This document shows positions 12,301 through 26,600 of a stretch of 64,000 nt of DNA, in pieces. The notes under the pieces were generated by a model. That model had not been told where the DNA came from. It did no database searches and worked only from the letters and a program-made list of their open reading frames with translations. The stretch covers positions 53,091,278 to 53,155,277 of the forward strand of contig CM019236.1 of assembly GCA_009741485.1 (NCBI GenBank). Reading direction: 5' to 3'. The position numbers and the translations under genes were made by a program. Each line of letters opens with the position of its first letter. Within the stretch, counting starts at the first letter, position 1. The DNA comes from Malurus cyaneus samueli (lineage: Eukaryota > Chordata > Aves > Passeriformes > Maluridae).

Positions 12301-15300
12301 CATGACTGCCATTGTTAGAATATGAATGTAAAGCCAATTATTGTTAGGTTTAAAAGGCCAACCAATACAGAAATTGCTTGAAGTAATTCCAGGGTTAGAA
12401 TTGGCCCGTGATAATAAACACGGTGTGGATCCTTCAGTCGGCTGCAGTTTCACTAGGAAAAGAAAGCCTGTATGTGAACTGAGGGAAAAACACAAAAACA
12501 TAGTGACTAAGGAGTAGTCATTGTAACAGTGACTCAACAACTGAACATCAGAACAGACTATTTGAATAATTCTCCAATTATCAATTACATTATATTTCTG
12601 ATTATTATTTTTTATTTCTTTGTTATATATCCACTCAGAGCTTCTTCCTTTAGGAGAAAAATAAGGATTAATTTGTATAAAAGCCAAGACACTAATAAAA
12701 GGTTTTGTTACCTTTATAGAAGTATCCAAAAAAAAAAAAAACCTGAAAAATCTTAAATGTTTAAAAAAAAAAAAAAACAACTAAAACATGTTTTGCCATA
12801 AGGAGTTAAGGTTTCGGATCGATAATTTCTAGTACGTCGTAACACAAATCTTTAATCAATTATTTTTTTATTTCCACAATCCTACTGTACCTTCAGACCT
12901 TCTGCTCCTTAAGTATATGCAGAGGATAAAATAAATAAAATAAATAAAAATAAAATAAATAAAACATAATGAAAAATGAGGAGATTGCACAGAGAGCAAA
13001 CATCTAAGTATATATTGTTCTCCAGCAAATGCTTACTTTGAAGATTGACAACCTCAATTTGAGCTTAAATAAAGCAAGCCAAAGAAGAGCAGAAATTCCA
13101 TCTTTGAAGTGATTTGAATACTTGCTGAAGAAACCAACGTACTTCATCTTGGCGTGGTTGCAAATACAAGTGACACTTTTACTTCTCTTTCTATTTGGTA
13201 GACACTTCATACTTCTGCTCCTGTGTAAAATCATTTAGCATGGTAGCACACCTTCTCTGCTTTCATAAATCCAGGGAGAAGGGTCCATCATGCAGGGTAA
13301 AGATATCAGTAGCAACCCTATATTACATTAAAGGGAGGGTGATGTCTATGCAGCAACTGGATTGGTAAGGTTCTCCTTCTACTTTCATGAGATTTCACAG
13401 ATGGCCAGTCATAAAACTATAAGACTGTCTCCTGAAGAGACTGTGGGCACCATCTTCCAAAAGGCCATATTTTAATGGTGTACAATGCATCCTCTTTTCC
13501 AGTAAACCATGAGTAAAGAGGCTTATACTGAAGGCATGAATATTAAAGCCATGAAGTCACTTGTGTTTTCATCTTCCTCCACTAAAAAACAGAATGAGTG
13601 AAAAGAAGCTGGAATCTGAATACAAAGAGAAAATGGATTACACTAGCAATAATAATGTCAGTAATAGAGGCAAAAATAGAGCTAGAATTAAGCTGACATC
13701 AGTGACACAGAAGGAGAACTTAGATAAGGGAGTTAAGTGAACATGTTTTGCTTTGTTGGGATTCATTTTTAAGCAAAAACCAGATATATATAACCAGGGA
13801 CAGTCATATTTTCTTAAAGCAAAATGTAAAATTTTTCAAGATACTAAAATAGGTGGAATATTCTGCACTCGTTTCAATCCACTTTAGCCACTGACAGTTC
13901 TTGTGCACATCTACACGCTTCACATTAAAAAAAAAATACAGCAAAAAGCCCATAAGTTTGTGAGAAGAGTGTGATGAGTGAGTGATCTTTTTCCCCTGGA
14001 AACACTTTTCCTTGATGATAACAAATGAAAACATGTTACACACTTGAAGTAATGTATCATTATCTGGAGCAAAACAAGATGTGGCCTGATTACAATGCTA
14101 ATTACTTTGTCCTCAAGTCAAGGACTGGACTTCGAACTGTCTAATCCTTTCAATTTAGCTTTCAGACTCTGAAGTTTGAAGATGTATAAACGTTTCTCAC
14201 TAGAAGGTAACAATTTTTCTTTTTTAAAATTAGTTCTGCTGGAGAAAGAATCTCGAGTGAGAGAACAATGATTTGGACACAGGCTCCCTTGTGAAATAGT
14301 CTGGGGAGGCTCAGCCAGAGTTGCATTTGCTCCAGTATTTCCAAGAAGAGTCTTATAGAAAGTCAGATAGCATCAGTAGACTCAATCTGGCTATATTAAT
14401 AAATAAAAAATAAAAAAAAAAAAGTGAAAAGAAACTTGCAGAGAAATGTCTCTTTTGTCTGGCATCCTCTGAAAATTGGATTGTGTTGAAGAACTGTGCT
14501 ACTGAGTGACATAATCTGTGACCTGTACAGGCTTTTGCTGAGATTTGAGGAAGTGTCAGCTCTGTAAGGTTCCTCTTCATTCTTAGTGGTGTTTCTGCAG
14601 CTTCAGAGTAACCCACCCTCTAATTTTAGAGCAATTTTTGTCTTTCAATCGAATGCAAACAGCTTCCATTTATTGACTGTAGAGTAATTACTCAGAAAGA
14701 GTCTGCTAGGAATTTATATGTCAATTCCATTAGTGCAGCTTCTCGCTAATGGATCCTTGAACATTTTTTTTAAAAAGCATGTGACCAGTATAAACAGAAG
14801 TTGGAACAGCTTTTCTGTCCTGTAGATATGTTACATATGCCAGTATTGTTATTTAATTTTGCCTGGGGTTTTTTATTATTAGTTTAGTTTCATTTCAAAG
14901 CCTTAGAACTTTAATTTGTACCACAGAAAAGAAAATTACCATTCTGTGCCTTTTCAGTAGTAGGAACAATCTAATAACATTAATAGATACTAGTTTCTTC
15001 CTAACAGAAAGTTATAATCAAAGAAATTTACCTTTACCACCAACTTCTTCTGCTGTGAGGAGGAGACCAACACAGGTTACCGGGTTCCCATCTGTTCGTT
15101 TTCTCCCTGAACTAGGCATGAACTTTTCTTCCTTCCCCAAGACAAAGGCTGAGTGACATTTTTAGTTCTTCTTAGCCATGTGGTTAGCAGCTTTTTTTCC
15201 CTTTCCGGGCATTTTGGGGTTTTTTGTTCTCCTGGGGAAAAGGGAGGTGATAAGATTCTGATGGTTCAATATCTAAGTAATTCATTTTTTTTCTCTGTGC

Positions 15301-16158
15301 CATGCAGCACTTTGTTAATAAATTGTTGGGGGTTTTTTCACTTTCACAAACCAATATTGATCTCACATCAGTAAAGGGATTGCTGAAACCCTTATCTTTA
15401 GAGGAAATGCCCATCCCAGAGAGTTTTCTCCCAAACTTTTCTCTGAATCAAGACAGTAAACCAACAGGACTATCTTCTGTCATTCACCTCCAACTTGAGA
15501 ACAAACCCCATGGCCCTGCATATAGGGGTTCTCAAACACTCATATGAGATGTTTCACATTTCTTTCTGTCTTTCAAGTTTATCAAAAGTTGTTTGACAAC
15601 CATGACCACACTTTGCCGCTATAAAAACTGAGCACCTGCAAACAGTTCATTGCTTCCTCACAAAGAGACCCTGGTAAAATACCCCAAGAGCTTTTTGACA
15701 TTTGAATTCGTTTTGGTGCTCCATGCCTTAAATTCTTGCTGGTTAGACTTGCAATTACTCTACCTGTGCAATCCACAGGGCAAGTGAACATCAGACTGCC
15801 CAACTCCAGGACACTGTTCTGACAAGTACCACGTTACTGTGTACCCTGATGCCATTTTTCTACACACCAGGTCACACTTTCATGCGTCTGTCAGGGTCCT
15901 CAGTAAGATGATATTTCAGAGTCCTGCCTATCCACAGGCAACTGTATTTTAGCCCCTGCCAGTCCCAAAAAGTTAACAGGAACCTGACATGAAAACAAGA
16001 TTTGGGGAAGTTCAGTAACTATTTGGAAGACAGAAAATTAAGCAGATTACAGAGTTTCTTTTTACCCTTACTTCTAGTCATGAGGAGGGAGGTACTAATA
16101 ACCATTCAGAGTCCTGGAGAAAAAAAATAGAAAAAAAGAAAGAAAAAAAAAAGTGGAA
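9376..16158. other. Non-coding part of copy B
   Basis: No recognisable exon. It carries the same A/T homopolymers as copy A, an AAAT-like tract near 12,927-12,965, and short unlikely open frames. Confidence 0.6.
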
Positions 16159-16165
16159 AGATAGA

Positions 16166-16201
<36 letters not shown>

Positions 16202-16284
16202 TAGATAGATAGATAGATAGATGGATGGATGGATGGATGGATGGATGGATGGATGGATGGATGGATGGTGGATGGATGATGATG

Positions 16285-16326
<42 letters not shown>

Positions 16327-16360
16327 AAGATAGATAGATAGATAGATAGGATAGATAGAT

Positions 16361-16419
<59 letters not shown>

Positions 16420-16433
16420 GATAAATAGATAAG
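16159..16433. repeat. GATA/GGAT compound microsatellite (copy B)
   Basis: Regular 'gata' arrays on both sides of a 'tgga' array at about 16,221-16,277. It is longer and cleaner than the matching tract at 7,945-8,192. The minus-strand open frames across it encode only YLSI/HPSI repeats. Confidence 0.95.
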
Positions 16434-16557
16434 CATGGAACTTGTTTGACTGAATAGGTGTGTTAAGCATTTATATGAAGCTCTTTTGTACAGGTATAAA
16501 CTGTTACAGACAAAGGAGGTGGATGATGCTCAAAGTCAGCTGGTAGGGACACCAAGA

Positions 16558-19500
16558 TCAGTGGTGATTGGGGTGGGAGATGGAGGCTAGGTTTAATGGG
16601 TGTTCTTCCATTCCTAAATCAGCCAAAACTGTGATCAACTAGCAGAGGGTGAGCTTTGCTCAAATATATATATATATCCCAAAATATATATGGGAGGGAA
16701 TGGCAAAAAGGGGAGAAGAAGGAAGCAGAGAAGAAGGGGAAACAAGTCAGAGGCAGACAAACAAGAGTGCAAATGAAAACTTTCCTTACATTATTTGGTG
16801 TAATTAGGGAGATAGAGTTTTATGCAAGCCAATAATGTTAAGGATAATGCCCAGAAATTGTGGTATAGATTTTTCACTGAAAAAATCACTCCACATATCC
16901 CCAAATTTTGATGATTACACAACTGAAGTGGAAGAAACACCTTTTTATGTACAGTTATCTGCTATGGGCATGACAGTTTTGCTGGAAATATGCTTAACTG
17001 ATTACATATGAACAGAGACTTTACTCTGTCTCCTGCAGTTTGAGCAGAACCCCAAGGTACAGAACTCCATATGCATAAGCAACAAATCTATGATATCGCC
17101 CAGATTAAACAAAGACTAATGATGGAAACTCAGGGTAGCTTGCAAGGACTGCAGATGGCTCTGGGATTCTGGTGTAAGAGGATGAGGAAAGTAAAGGGAG
17201 TTTCTACTAACACAAGTCTGGCTAATTATAGGGAGCCTAGGAAGATGAACAAAAGGCAGATACAAGACCAGTACGTTTCTTCTCGAGTCTTTGTAGCCAG
17301 CTGCTTCATGAGGAATCTAAGGGCTAAGTTTCATCAGGGAAAAAAACAATAGTGATTAAAAAAAAAAATCTAAACACTTTAAAATACTAATTTCTCAAAT
17401 TAAATAGAGTATCAACATCAACAGTTAGACACAGCGAATAGAACTGAAAGCCTTTATGTAGAATTTTGTATTTTGTAGAATTGTAATTAAAAGCTTGGAA
17501 AATCACTGTGAAGTGATTAAAAGAGGTGAGAACACAATTTAATTTTGAGGATGATTTAGGAATTCTGAAATTCATTTTAATTTTGAAGTTATTAATTTTA
17601 GCTTCAAAAAAACCCTAACACAACAAAACAACAAAAAGCCCCGCCAACCTCTTGGAAGTGTCAAAATGCGATTTTTAAAGGATTCTAGTTAGGCTTTGCG
17701 GTGTGGGGGAAAACTGGGTCTTTATTAACAGCTGGAGTCTGGAAACTCTAGAAGTGCTAGTTCCCAAGCTCTGAGCCTGTAGATTACAGTCGTTGTCTCC
17801 CAGCTCATTTTTATGACTGGCAGCCAGAGTCATAATTGAAAATTCAAAACCCAGAAAACCTCCAATTCCCATTTAGGCAAGGAACTGAAGACACTGGGAG
17901 TTATTCAATCTCCAGCAGGCAGGCGGGATACAGAGATGTTAAAGAGAGTTGCTGGCAAAATTCAAAACCCTGCCTTGCCTATCATACCCTCACAGAAATC
18001 AAAATGTCGCTGCAAACATTTAAAATTTGACAAAAGTTATTCTCTGAAGGAAAAATTGTTCCCTTGGAGAACTTCTCAACTGTCTGTTTAGCAGAGTTGA
18101 AACACATCATGTTCCAGACATGAGACACAGGAAATGAATGAAAAAGGTTTTATGACATACTTTTAATGGCTTCCAAGCAGGTCTTTTGTAAGTCTGTTCT
18201 GCTCCTTTAGCTCTATCTGGGATCTTAACTGCTTTATCACAACTGACTAGCTGCATCAGTTTGGTAACAACCAAGAAATCATTTTGACACTCCATACTTT
18301 CTGTCAAAACAAAACTTATAACATGTTGCCACGGTGATGTGCCATTAAAAGAAAAAGGCCTGTTTCCAAAGTTAAATAGACACTCACAGTTTGTACAACT
18401 GCAAGACTGAATCACTTGGCTTGGGGCTACTGAAAGACTATCTTCAGTTTATAAAAATATCCCTAAGATGCTAACTGTACACAGGATTTGTGGTTCAACA
18501 ATTAACTTAACACATCTGACTGAACTGCCAAGTGAAAAAAAAAAATGCCCTCTAAAATAGGCAATATTTGGAAGTAGATGTTTTCCATCCAGTTGTGGGT
18601 TGTAGGTAATTTAAATTCTAATTATATAAAAAAGCTTACATTAGAACTGAGAAGAATCTTAAAGTCCCAAAGAATTTACTTCCTAGGATTATTTTTCAGT
18701 TCCTTTCAAGTACAGTATTAGAAAAAGCTTATTATGAGAAAATAAGACAAGATGTCCAGGCAACTTCTTTCACTGAAATTTTGCCTGTCATAATATTGAT
18801 GCATTTAGCAAAAAAGAGCCAGCAAGTGTGTACTAGGAGCTATCAGAGTTCCCTTTGGAAATGTGGGCACATGCTCATGATAAGAAATATCAGTGTGGCT
18901 TGTCAGCTGGGTAAATCACTGTCATTTATTTGATTTCAAGTTACTCCTATATTTTTGCTAGGGTTAAAATCAGAAAAGCAATTGTAGTTCCCATTTGAGA
19001 AGGATATTCTTTTCTGCATTTAGATATGTGATAAAGGAGGCATGGTGCAGACCTTCTAAACATTTCTGTAAGAAAGAATAGAAATTGTATTTCAATTTGA
19101 AAAACAGCAATGTTAAATAGTTTAGGGCATTATGTGTATTTAAAGTAGTACCATTTTTTTAATAAATTGTCGAGGTCTGTTGTGACCCTCAGTAGGATTT
19201 TAGTGCTATTTCTAGGCAGGGGTTTTGTACATAAACTCTTGATTGGTGGGTCCCAGCTAGACTGTTTCCTGGGTACCCAGTGCACAGAGTCAGTGACCAA
19301 CATGGTTGCAGGTACCAATACTACTGATTGGCAGCCCTGGAATAGAGAAGAGGCAGCAATGCATAGAATTCATTTTTCATAAATAAAGGTTAGGCACCAT
19401 ACCTAAGATGTGAAACGTCTTCAAAACGGAAAAAGTTCCTTCAGCTCTTTGAATTTAAGTACTTCATTTATCTTGTTCATTGTTTGTTTTTGTTGTTTTT

Positions 19501-20389
19501 TTTTTTTTTTATTCAGGGTCTTGGCATCCCCTGAAATCTCACTTCAGCTGCTTTTGCGTATGAGCAGTCTAATAAAATATTAACATGAGCATGTCCAGTA
19601 TAAGTCTCACAGCACACCAAGTGTGAAGGGGTTAATATTTCAATTTGAAGGGAAGGACTGGACTGACTGTGTTCTGAACTATGCCACAGAATACCCATTC
19701 TGGTCACCCAGCTGGCGACCTGCTGAAGGTAAGGACAGGAAATGGGAGAAAGAAACACACAAGGGTGTTATTTAGGGGCTGCTACTGTGGCTAGTCATTC
19801 ACTGCATGAGGCAAGCAGAAGGCAAATTTTCAGGATTCCTGAGGAACATTCAAGAAATAAATCTGCAGAAAGAGGATTTGGGATACCAGCTGTGAAGGCA
19901 AGCAGAGCAGCAGCTGGTAAGTCCATCAAAAATCAGGGAAAAGCAGAGATCCTGTAAATTATCACAAAAATACCCAGTGTGGCTTTTCCGAGTGGGAGAA
20001 ACAGGCAAGCCTGGACTAAAAATTACAGCTGTAGTCACCAATTTTGTCAGCAAGCCAGAGTATTAAAAACATTCTGCACCCATGGAAAGAAAATAAAAAC
20101 TGCACCTCTTAGGTTTTGCTATCGGATCAAAGCATTTCAGCCCTCTCTGTGGTCTGTGTAGGTGGTTGGTGGGAAGCCGTATGGACAAAAATTAGGCAAT
20201 ATAACAGCACCTCAGTCTGGGAGGCTCGAGTGGCCAAGACTGAAGAAAAGTACAGGGGATGAGATGAAGCTGTTCAGGTATTTTCTGAGTTCAGGAATGC
20301 ATTCAGCAGCCCTGAGCCTCATCATAAACTGAGAGCCCTCAGCAGCCAAGCAGGCAAGGAACTGTAGTGCCAGGAGAAACCAAGGGAGA
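16558..20389. other. Unique non-coding DNA
   Basis: Contains a short (TA)n tract near 16,664-16,677, homopolymers, and a poly(T) run near 19,496-19,511. The open frames (up to 102 codons) resemble no family I know. A 19-base word at 19,317-19,335 recurs at 58,718-58,736. Confidence 0.5.
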
Positions 20390-20645
20390 TTCAAAGGCTC
20401 CAGGGAGAATGAGAGACCTGGAGGGTGTTGATCAGGGACAGAGACAGGGCAGAGGTGTTAACGTATTCTTGTCCCGTCTTCAACACAGATGATGGGATAA
20501 AGGGTTCCCAGTGGTCTGAGCTGCAGGATCATGTCTGTGAGAATGATCAACTCCGAGTCAACCCTGAAATTGTGTGGAATCTGCTGGTCTAGAAGGATCT
20601 ATACAAATCTTTGGGGCTGATAATAACATGGACCTTACAGTAAAA
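20390..20645 (+). mobile_element. CR1 LINE fragment, ORF2 linker region
   Basis: Plus-strand sequence from 'gggagattcaaaggctcc' to 'gataataacatgg' resembles the CR1 ORF2 region between endonuclease and reverse transcriptase. It has the 'aatgatcaactcc...gtcaaccctgaaattgtg' block followed by a translated KSLGL, where CR1 has KSMGPDG. Stops and frame breaks show it is inactive. The similar upstream part may extend to about 20,160, but that is less clear. Confidence 0.65.
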
Positions 20646-23600
20646 TGGGAAAAGATTTCATTGCATTAACCTGTGTGGGAGATAAAATAAGCTTAGTTGA
20701 GAAAGAAGAATTATGAATAGTATGTTGGCTCATACCTCATATATTGGGTGACTAAATTTGCCTACAGTTTCTTTTGCTCTAGAAACAGACCAAGAACTGG
20801 ACTGTAAGCAAGGCCACCTGCTACTCACCTGCATGCATCAATATCCTGGCATGGATTTATAAATTATGAGGAAAAGTGTCTCTTGTGAGTAGAAAAGGTT
20901 AATTTTGTTAGGAACATTCGGGATGAGTATGGTCTCTTTGAAAATACAGAACACATGATTTGTCTCATAAGTCAATCGGCGTGAAGTGTGCGCCATCAGA
21001 GCCCTGCTGGTGGACCATCTGCATGGAGCATGTGTTTGTGATGCTGCTCTAGCCCAGACCAGCAATCTGTGTTGATCCAGTGATCCTCCAACCACTCTAG
21101 AGCCGGCCTGCACACAGAGTAGTCACATCTTACTGGTCTTTTGCACTCCTGGCTCCAATATCTGAAGCACAGACCTGTCTAAACCCAGAAAGTGGTGAAA
21201 CTGTTTCCTATCTCAGTGAAAATGGGCTGCTGTAGTCCTCTCTTTGATCCTGATCCTGTCTGCCTGGACACCACAATCCGCTCCATTTCCTGATTGTGCT
21301 TTGGTTTCTATACCTACAAAATGCCACAGCCATTCCAATGTTCTTGAGCTGTGAGCTCTCATGCAAGCAGTCTTTGGTTAGAATAATCCCATGAATTGAC
21401 ATTTGCTGATTTTTCTTTTCTTACATTTGTCACAGATAAGGGAATGTAAACCAGCAGAACAGCATGCATAAACTACTGCTTCTCCCGCAACATTCACTTT
21501 GATCCCTCAAACCCTCCTGTTTCTACTCATCAGCTCATTAAGCAAATCTTCATAGTTTCATTTTCTTTCTGCATTCAACCTATGAATGATGGATGTTATT
21601 TTCACACAGTAATTAAGAGCTGCACTTCATTCCTCCCAGAGGTAAGATTTTCAGCACAAATCGGAGGTTTGGTGTCTTGTCTCACATGATGAATCTTTCA
21701 CTGAACTTACAAAATGCTTTTCCTATTCTTTATTTACAAGTTACTGGTTTTCAACTTCTAGGGAGCAGAGGTTAAAGGTTTTGGTTTTCATGTTGTTTGG
21801 TTTTCTAGGGCTTTTGTCTGCTCTGTGGCCAGCACAGTTTGCTGATTCAATTCTTGGAATACCCCTGCATATAGTCCATAAGTGAATATCACCAGAAGAA
21901 TCCTCTTCCCTATTGACGGGGACTTTATTCCTCTGCACTAGGGAGCGCTTATAGCCAAGATGTTATGGATTAGGTGTTTGGGGAGGATTTTGGGAACGGT
22001 CTGGTGGCACCATTATTTGAAAGTCTCCTTCTGGAACCAAAGCAAGTGCTTCCTGGAACCAGGGAGCAAGTGTTCAATCAAACAGGAGTCAGACTAGAGC
22101 ATGGCTTGCACCATAATGGGTGATACTCACTGAAGGCCAACTTGGCGCAAAGCTTTGCTTGTAGAAACACACTCTCTCCCACTGGTGTTGCCTCCCCCCA
22201 GTAACAACCCCCTCCTCAAGATGACTTCACTCAGAAAACCAGCTGAGAGAAAGCAAAACACACCAAAGAAGTTGTTAGACTCTGTGCTCTGTTCATTTGT
22301 CATTGAAACAATAAAAAGTAATCAGGAGCCTTAATTTAAAACTACGGACCCATCAAAATTCTAAGAACATATCCTCAGGAATATTCCTCCTGAAGGGATG
22401 AGAAAATGTATGAGTTATATGTTGCCACACTCATTGCTTTCAATGCTTTATTGTACCTGAGTGGACTGTGTGTGCAGAGCTGTTACAAAATTCATCTTAT
22501 ATACCAAAACAGATATAGAATTTACTAGCAGGCAAAGGCAAAGCAATCTGCTACAGCTTACAGGAAAAAAGAGGGGGAGGTATTTGATTTTTCTTTTTAA
22601 GAGAAGCAACACATAGCCTAAAATTCTTTGTCAGTTAGTTATAAATCACTGAGTGAGTTTTATTGAAATGGGAAAGAAAGATTAAAAGCAAGCAAGCAAA
22701 AAAAAGCAAGAAAGTACTGGTAACAGAAAAGTTTAAATGCTCACATTCCAGTGGAAATAGTTTAATTTAAGATGACATTTAACAGTCCTTTACACCCACA
22801 CTGCTGGAAACTGAAATCCAAACAGAGTAGCATTATGTTATTTTTCAAGCAAAATTTAACACTGATAAGAAAGAAAGGTATTGTTTAATTTCAGTAAAAG
22901 AAATTAAGCAAAAAAAGAGTAAACAGAAAATGAAGTGACTAAAGTAAATAAATTTCCTACCTTGATAACACAAGAGCCATTAGTCAACACACGGAAGAGA
23001 TTGTGCAGTAAGTTAGAAATGAAAGGAATACTAGAAACTATAATATTCCATCAGAAAAAAAAAAAAAAAAAACAAAAAAACAAACTCTCTTCTACAAAGA
23101 CTCATGTAATAATCCTTTCTCATTTAAATAATGAGAAAAGCATAGATTTCTCATTCAAATCATAAAAATCAGCAACACAAAATGCTTTCCTAGTCTGCAT
23201 CATTCAGTTGTCATCCAGTCTTCTGCTTTGCAGACTGTACTGGTAGAAATAGTAGCCCTGTTACAGATGACTGGGCTGCACTGGTTGACTTCAGAAAGGT
23301 GAACAAAGGAGTGGCACTCAGCATAGCTCTATTCATTCGCTCTGATATTTTAATTCTTAGATGGTTAGAGAGAGCATGCAAGGAAGTTAATTCTGGGAAG
23401 CTTAGGTCAGTATCAGTGACTGTTTCTCAGACAGTGTCAAGGCTGCTTTTAGTCAGACTTTGTTGCAGACAAAACTCACTGCTCTTTTGTATAAATAACT
23501 AAAATCAGGGGAGTGATCCTGCACAAAATTTTCATTAAAAATTAGTAACATGGGATATTCTTCACAGCTTTAAACTTTACTCACATCCACACACAAGCTC

Positions 23601-26600
23601 TAGCAGATGATTGCATTTTGTTGACTGCAGAGAATAAAAAGAGAGCAGCAGAGAGGAAATGGAAGAGGCTCTTTCTTAATACACTGTGCAAATCATACAG
23701 TAAAACCCACAGCAAATCACAGCTTCTCAGTTACTGCTGTATTCCCAGCTTCTGCAGACTCTGCTCTGACATCACCAGAACTGCAGCTCAGAAGTTATGC
23801 TGGTGATTCGATAACCCTTCCCTTGAACTGCACTCATGCTTTGTGGTAAGAGCAGGGTAAAATGATTTCTTGAACCATTTATACATAAAACTTAATATCT
23901 GGCAGATCAGCCTGACATAGTACTTAACACTTACTTGACTTCAGTGAAACTACTCATGTACTGCTGTTCTTTCTTATACACAAAGAATTCTTAGATGCTT
24001 GAGTCTGCCTTTTTTTTTTGTTTGTTTGTTTTCTTTTTTTTTTTCTTTTTTTTTTTTAATTACTTGATATTACCGTTATATTCCAAACTGTCATATTTTT
24101 AAAACTGAAATTTTCCTGATCACCTAGTTCTCTTTGATGCTTGGTCAACCCCCATGACTATGGGTTCTGAAGGATAGCTCTCTTGACTGTATATTCACAA
24201 CCCTGAGCTGAGGAAATGCTGTCATCTGGTTTATTTTGCAGGCAGGGGGTCAATATCACACAGGAGCTGATGGAAGGACTTCCTTTCTGAGAATGTATTC
24301 TCTACTTTGTACACAGCATTTATGCACATTTGCCTCTCTTCTACCACGTGCCACAATTCTTGATTTATTCATACTTATTTTCTGTCTCACTCTTGTTATT
24401 TGTTTAAAAGGTTTCAGCTCATGCTTTGTGTAACTCATGGATTATAACTGAATTTCAAACAGCCTCCCACCAGAATGTGAGACATGCTTGCTGGATTTTG
24501 TTTGCATGAATACCTTGGTACTGGTTTTGCTCTCTGACTAAAAGGCCATGACCTTTGGAATCAGAGTCACTCTGCATTTGAATCAAAATTTCCTTTCTCT
24601 GAATGTTCTATAACAGCAGATGTTTTAATAAGATCACTTGAATAATATTTCATAAAATAGGCATAAAAATGTAGGAGTTTAAAAGTGGTGGAGGCAATAA
24701 AAAAGTGACATCCTGCATGTGTGATGATCCTGCAGATCTTGACCATACAAAAATTTCTGTACACAAAATATGCTTGTACGTGGCTTGCAAGACTAATTGA
24801 TGCCTCAATGTTTTCCAAAAGATATTATTGATAAATATTTCTAAGTACCTACCTATTGTCTCTCAGACCTTCTGGTCAATGAATAATATGCACATGAATC
24901 CTCACACTTTGTTTTTTGGTAAAAAATAAGCTTTGTTACATTTTTACATCACAGTCTCAGACAGTTGTAGGTGTGGGAGGCCTTTGTGAGGATGGGGCCC
25001 AAAGGATCTATTCCACAGCCATCCCACAATCTCCTCTACTCACAGCCCTGGAAAGCAGGAAAAGCTGTTTAGCAGCTCCACTGTTGAGCACACAAATTAG
25101 TTTAATTTTGCCTTGAAAATGTCCCTGTCCTTCCCTCCTGCCATGGGTACCTGCTCCACATGTGCTGCACATCTGAGTGTTTGGATCAATGCTTATTTGG
25201 GCTTACACTGCGCAGAGACAAAAACTACATGCTTTCAGCAAGACCACTAATTTAGCTGATCAAGATTAGCAATCAAATTCTAAAGCTTGTTCAATTCTGT
25301 AACAAGACTGCAAGCTCTTTTATGAACTGTCTTCTTTTTGTAACTCTGGAAACTGAGCACTATTTTGACAGTAAAGTCACAGCACCGGGGAAGTGACTCC
25401 TCTCTTCTCAGATGAGAATCTGGTAGCAGGTGAAAAGTAAATTATCAGGGCTGCCTAAGCAACGGAGACAATCTTGCTGAATGAATGATAACACAGCCGA
25501 AGTTTCAGCAAGAAATTAAAGCACAAGTGGTACTGAGAGAGTAAATTTCTTTGTTTCCTTTGATCTTAGCTTTCTGATACATACCTGTTGTTGTTTCAGT
25601 GTGCCTTTTACATTTGTTGTGACTGACTGCTTTAGGTTGCTCTAATAATGCATTCTAAAGAATATTTCAAAAATATTCTGAGACCATAGCATGGCCCTAG
25701 TAGGGGATGGGTGGGTGAGGAACGTACTATCACAACATCACCTTGATCATATCTATTCAGGTTCTCCAAAACCTAATTATTTAAAGTATATGTATATATA
25801 TGTATATGTTTTTATTTAGATGGACTTAGGAAAATTATTGTCTTAGTGATACCCAGCCATTATCAGAAACATATTGGAACTCAAAGAAAAACCTGCATAT
25901 GCATTTTTCTCAGTGTCTGGCATTTAACTACAACTTTAAAACAAAATTACAAGCTATGGCAGGTTTTGAAAGAAGAGTGGAAATCTTGAAGAGAATGGAA
26001 GGAAAAAGAGGTGCTGGTGTAGGGAAAGGGTTGGCAGGTATATAAACAGCACTTTTAACAAATCCATTTGTGCAGTGAGCTACTACAAGGTTTACACCTC
26101 CAGAAGAGTGGAAGCAAATTCAGTATTGGTATTGCACCACAGTAGCAGAGTCAGTTTTCTGTGAGCAGAAGGGATAAATTAGCTGGTGAGAAAACCTGAA
26201 GAGATGTTCTTGTAAAAACTACTACAAAAATAAAGATATATATAAATATTTAATATATATAATTAATATATAAGATATGTAAATAATTTTAAAATGTAAT
26301 AATAAAATATGTTGATTCAAAGTGGCTTCTCTGTCATTTTTTCTTCTGATAGTCTAGCTTCAAGAGATCAGGGAAAATGGCTGCCAAATCTGTTTTCTCA
26401 TGGATTCAGTCTTGTGAAATTGCACCAAAACCACCTTTTGAGGATGTGTTTTGTTCTCAAACACATCAGGAAAGAAAAAAATCGGCATCTGTGGTATACA
26501 TACTATGAATTAAATGCATAAAAAGGGATTCAGATATGAATCTAACTAAATAGCTATAGAGATTTGAAGAAATGTCTTCCTCCATGCCTGGGCAGTACTA

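Larger units (their letters stand above)
8619..16557. repeat. Large direct repeat, copy B
   Basis: Second occurrence of the block at 373-8313. Its right end continues without a break into unique sequence at 16,557 ('ccaagatcagtggtg'), so copy B is the copy anchored to the right flank, while copy A is anchored on the left. Local differences from A are mostly insertions and deletions of one or a few bases near homopolymers, with denser patches at 12,580-13,240 and 15,000-15,350. A 218-codon minus-strand open frame at 12,124-12,780 is longer than in copy A only because of such indels and is not a gene. Confidence 0.93.

Noticed and set aside
12124..12780. 218-codon minus-strand open frame
   Set aside because: The matching frame in copy A is only 138 codons; the extra length arises from small indels and an A-rich tract. 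No domain is visible.
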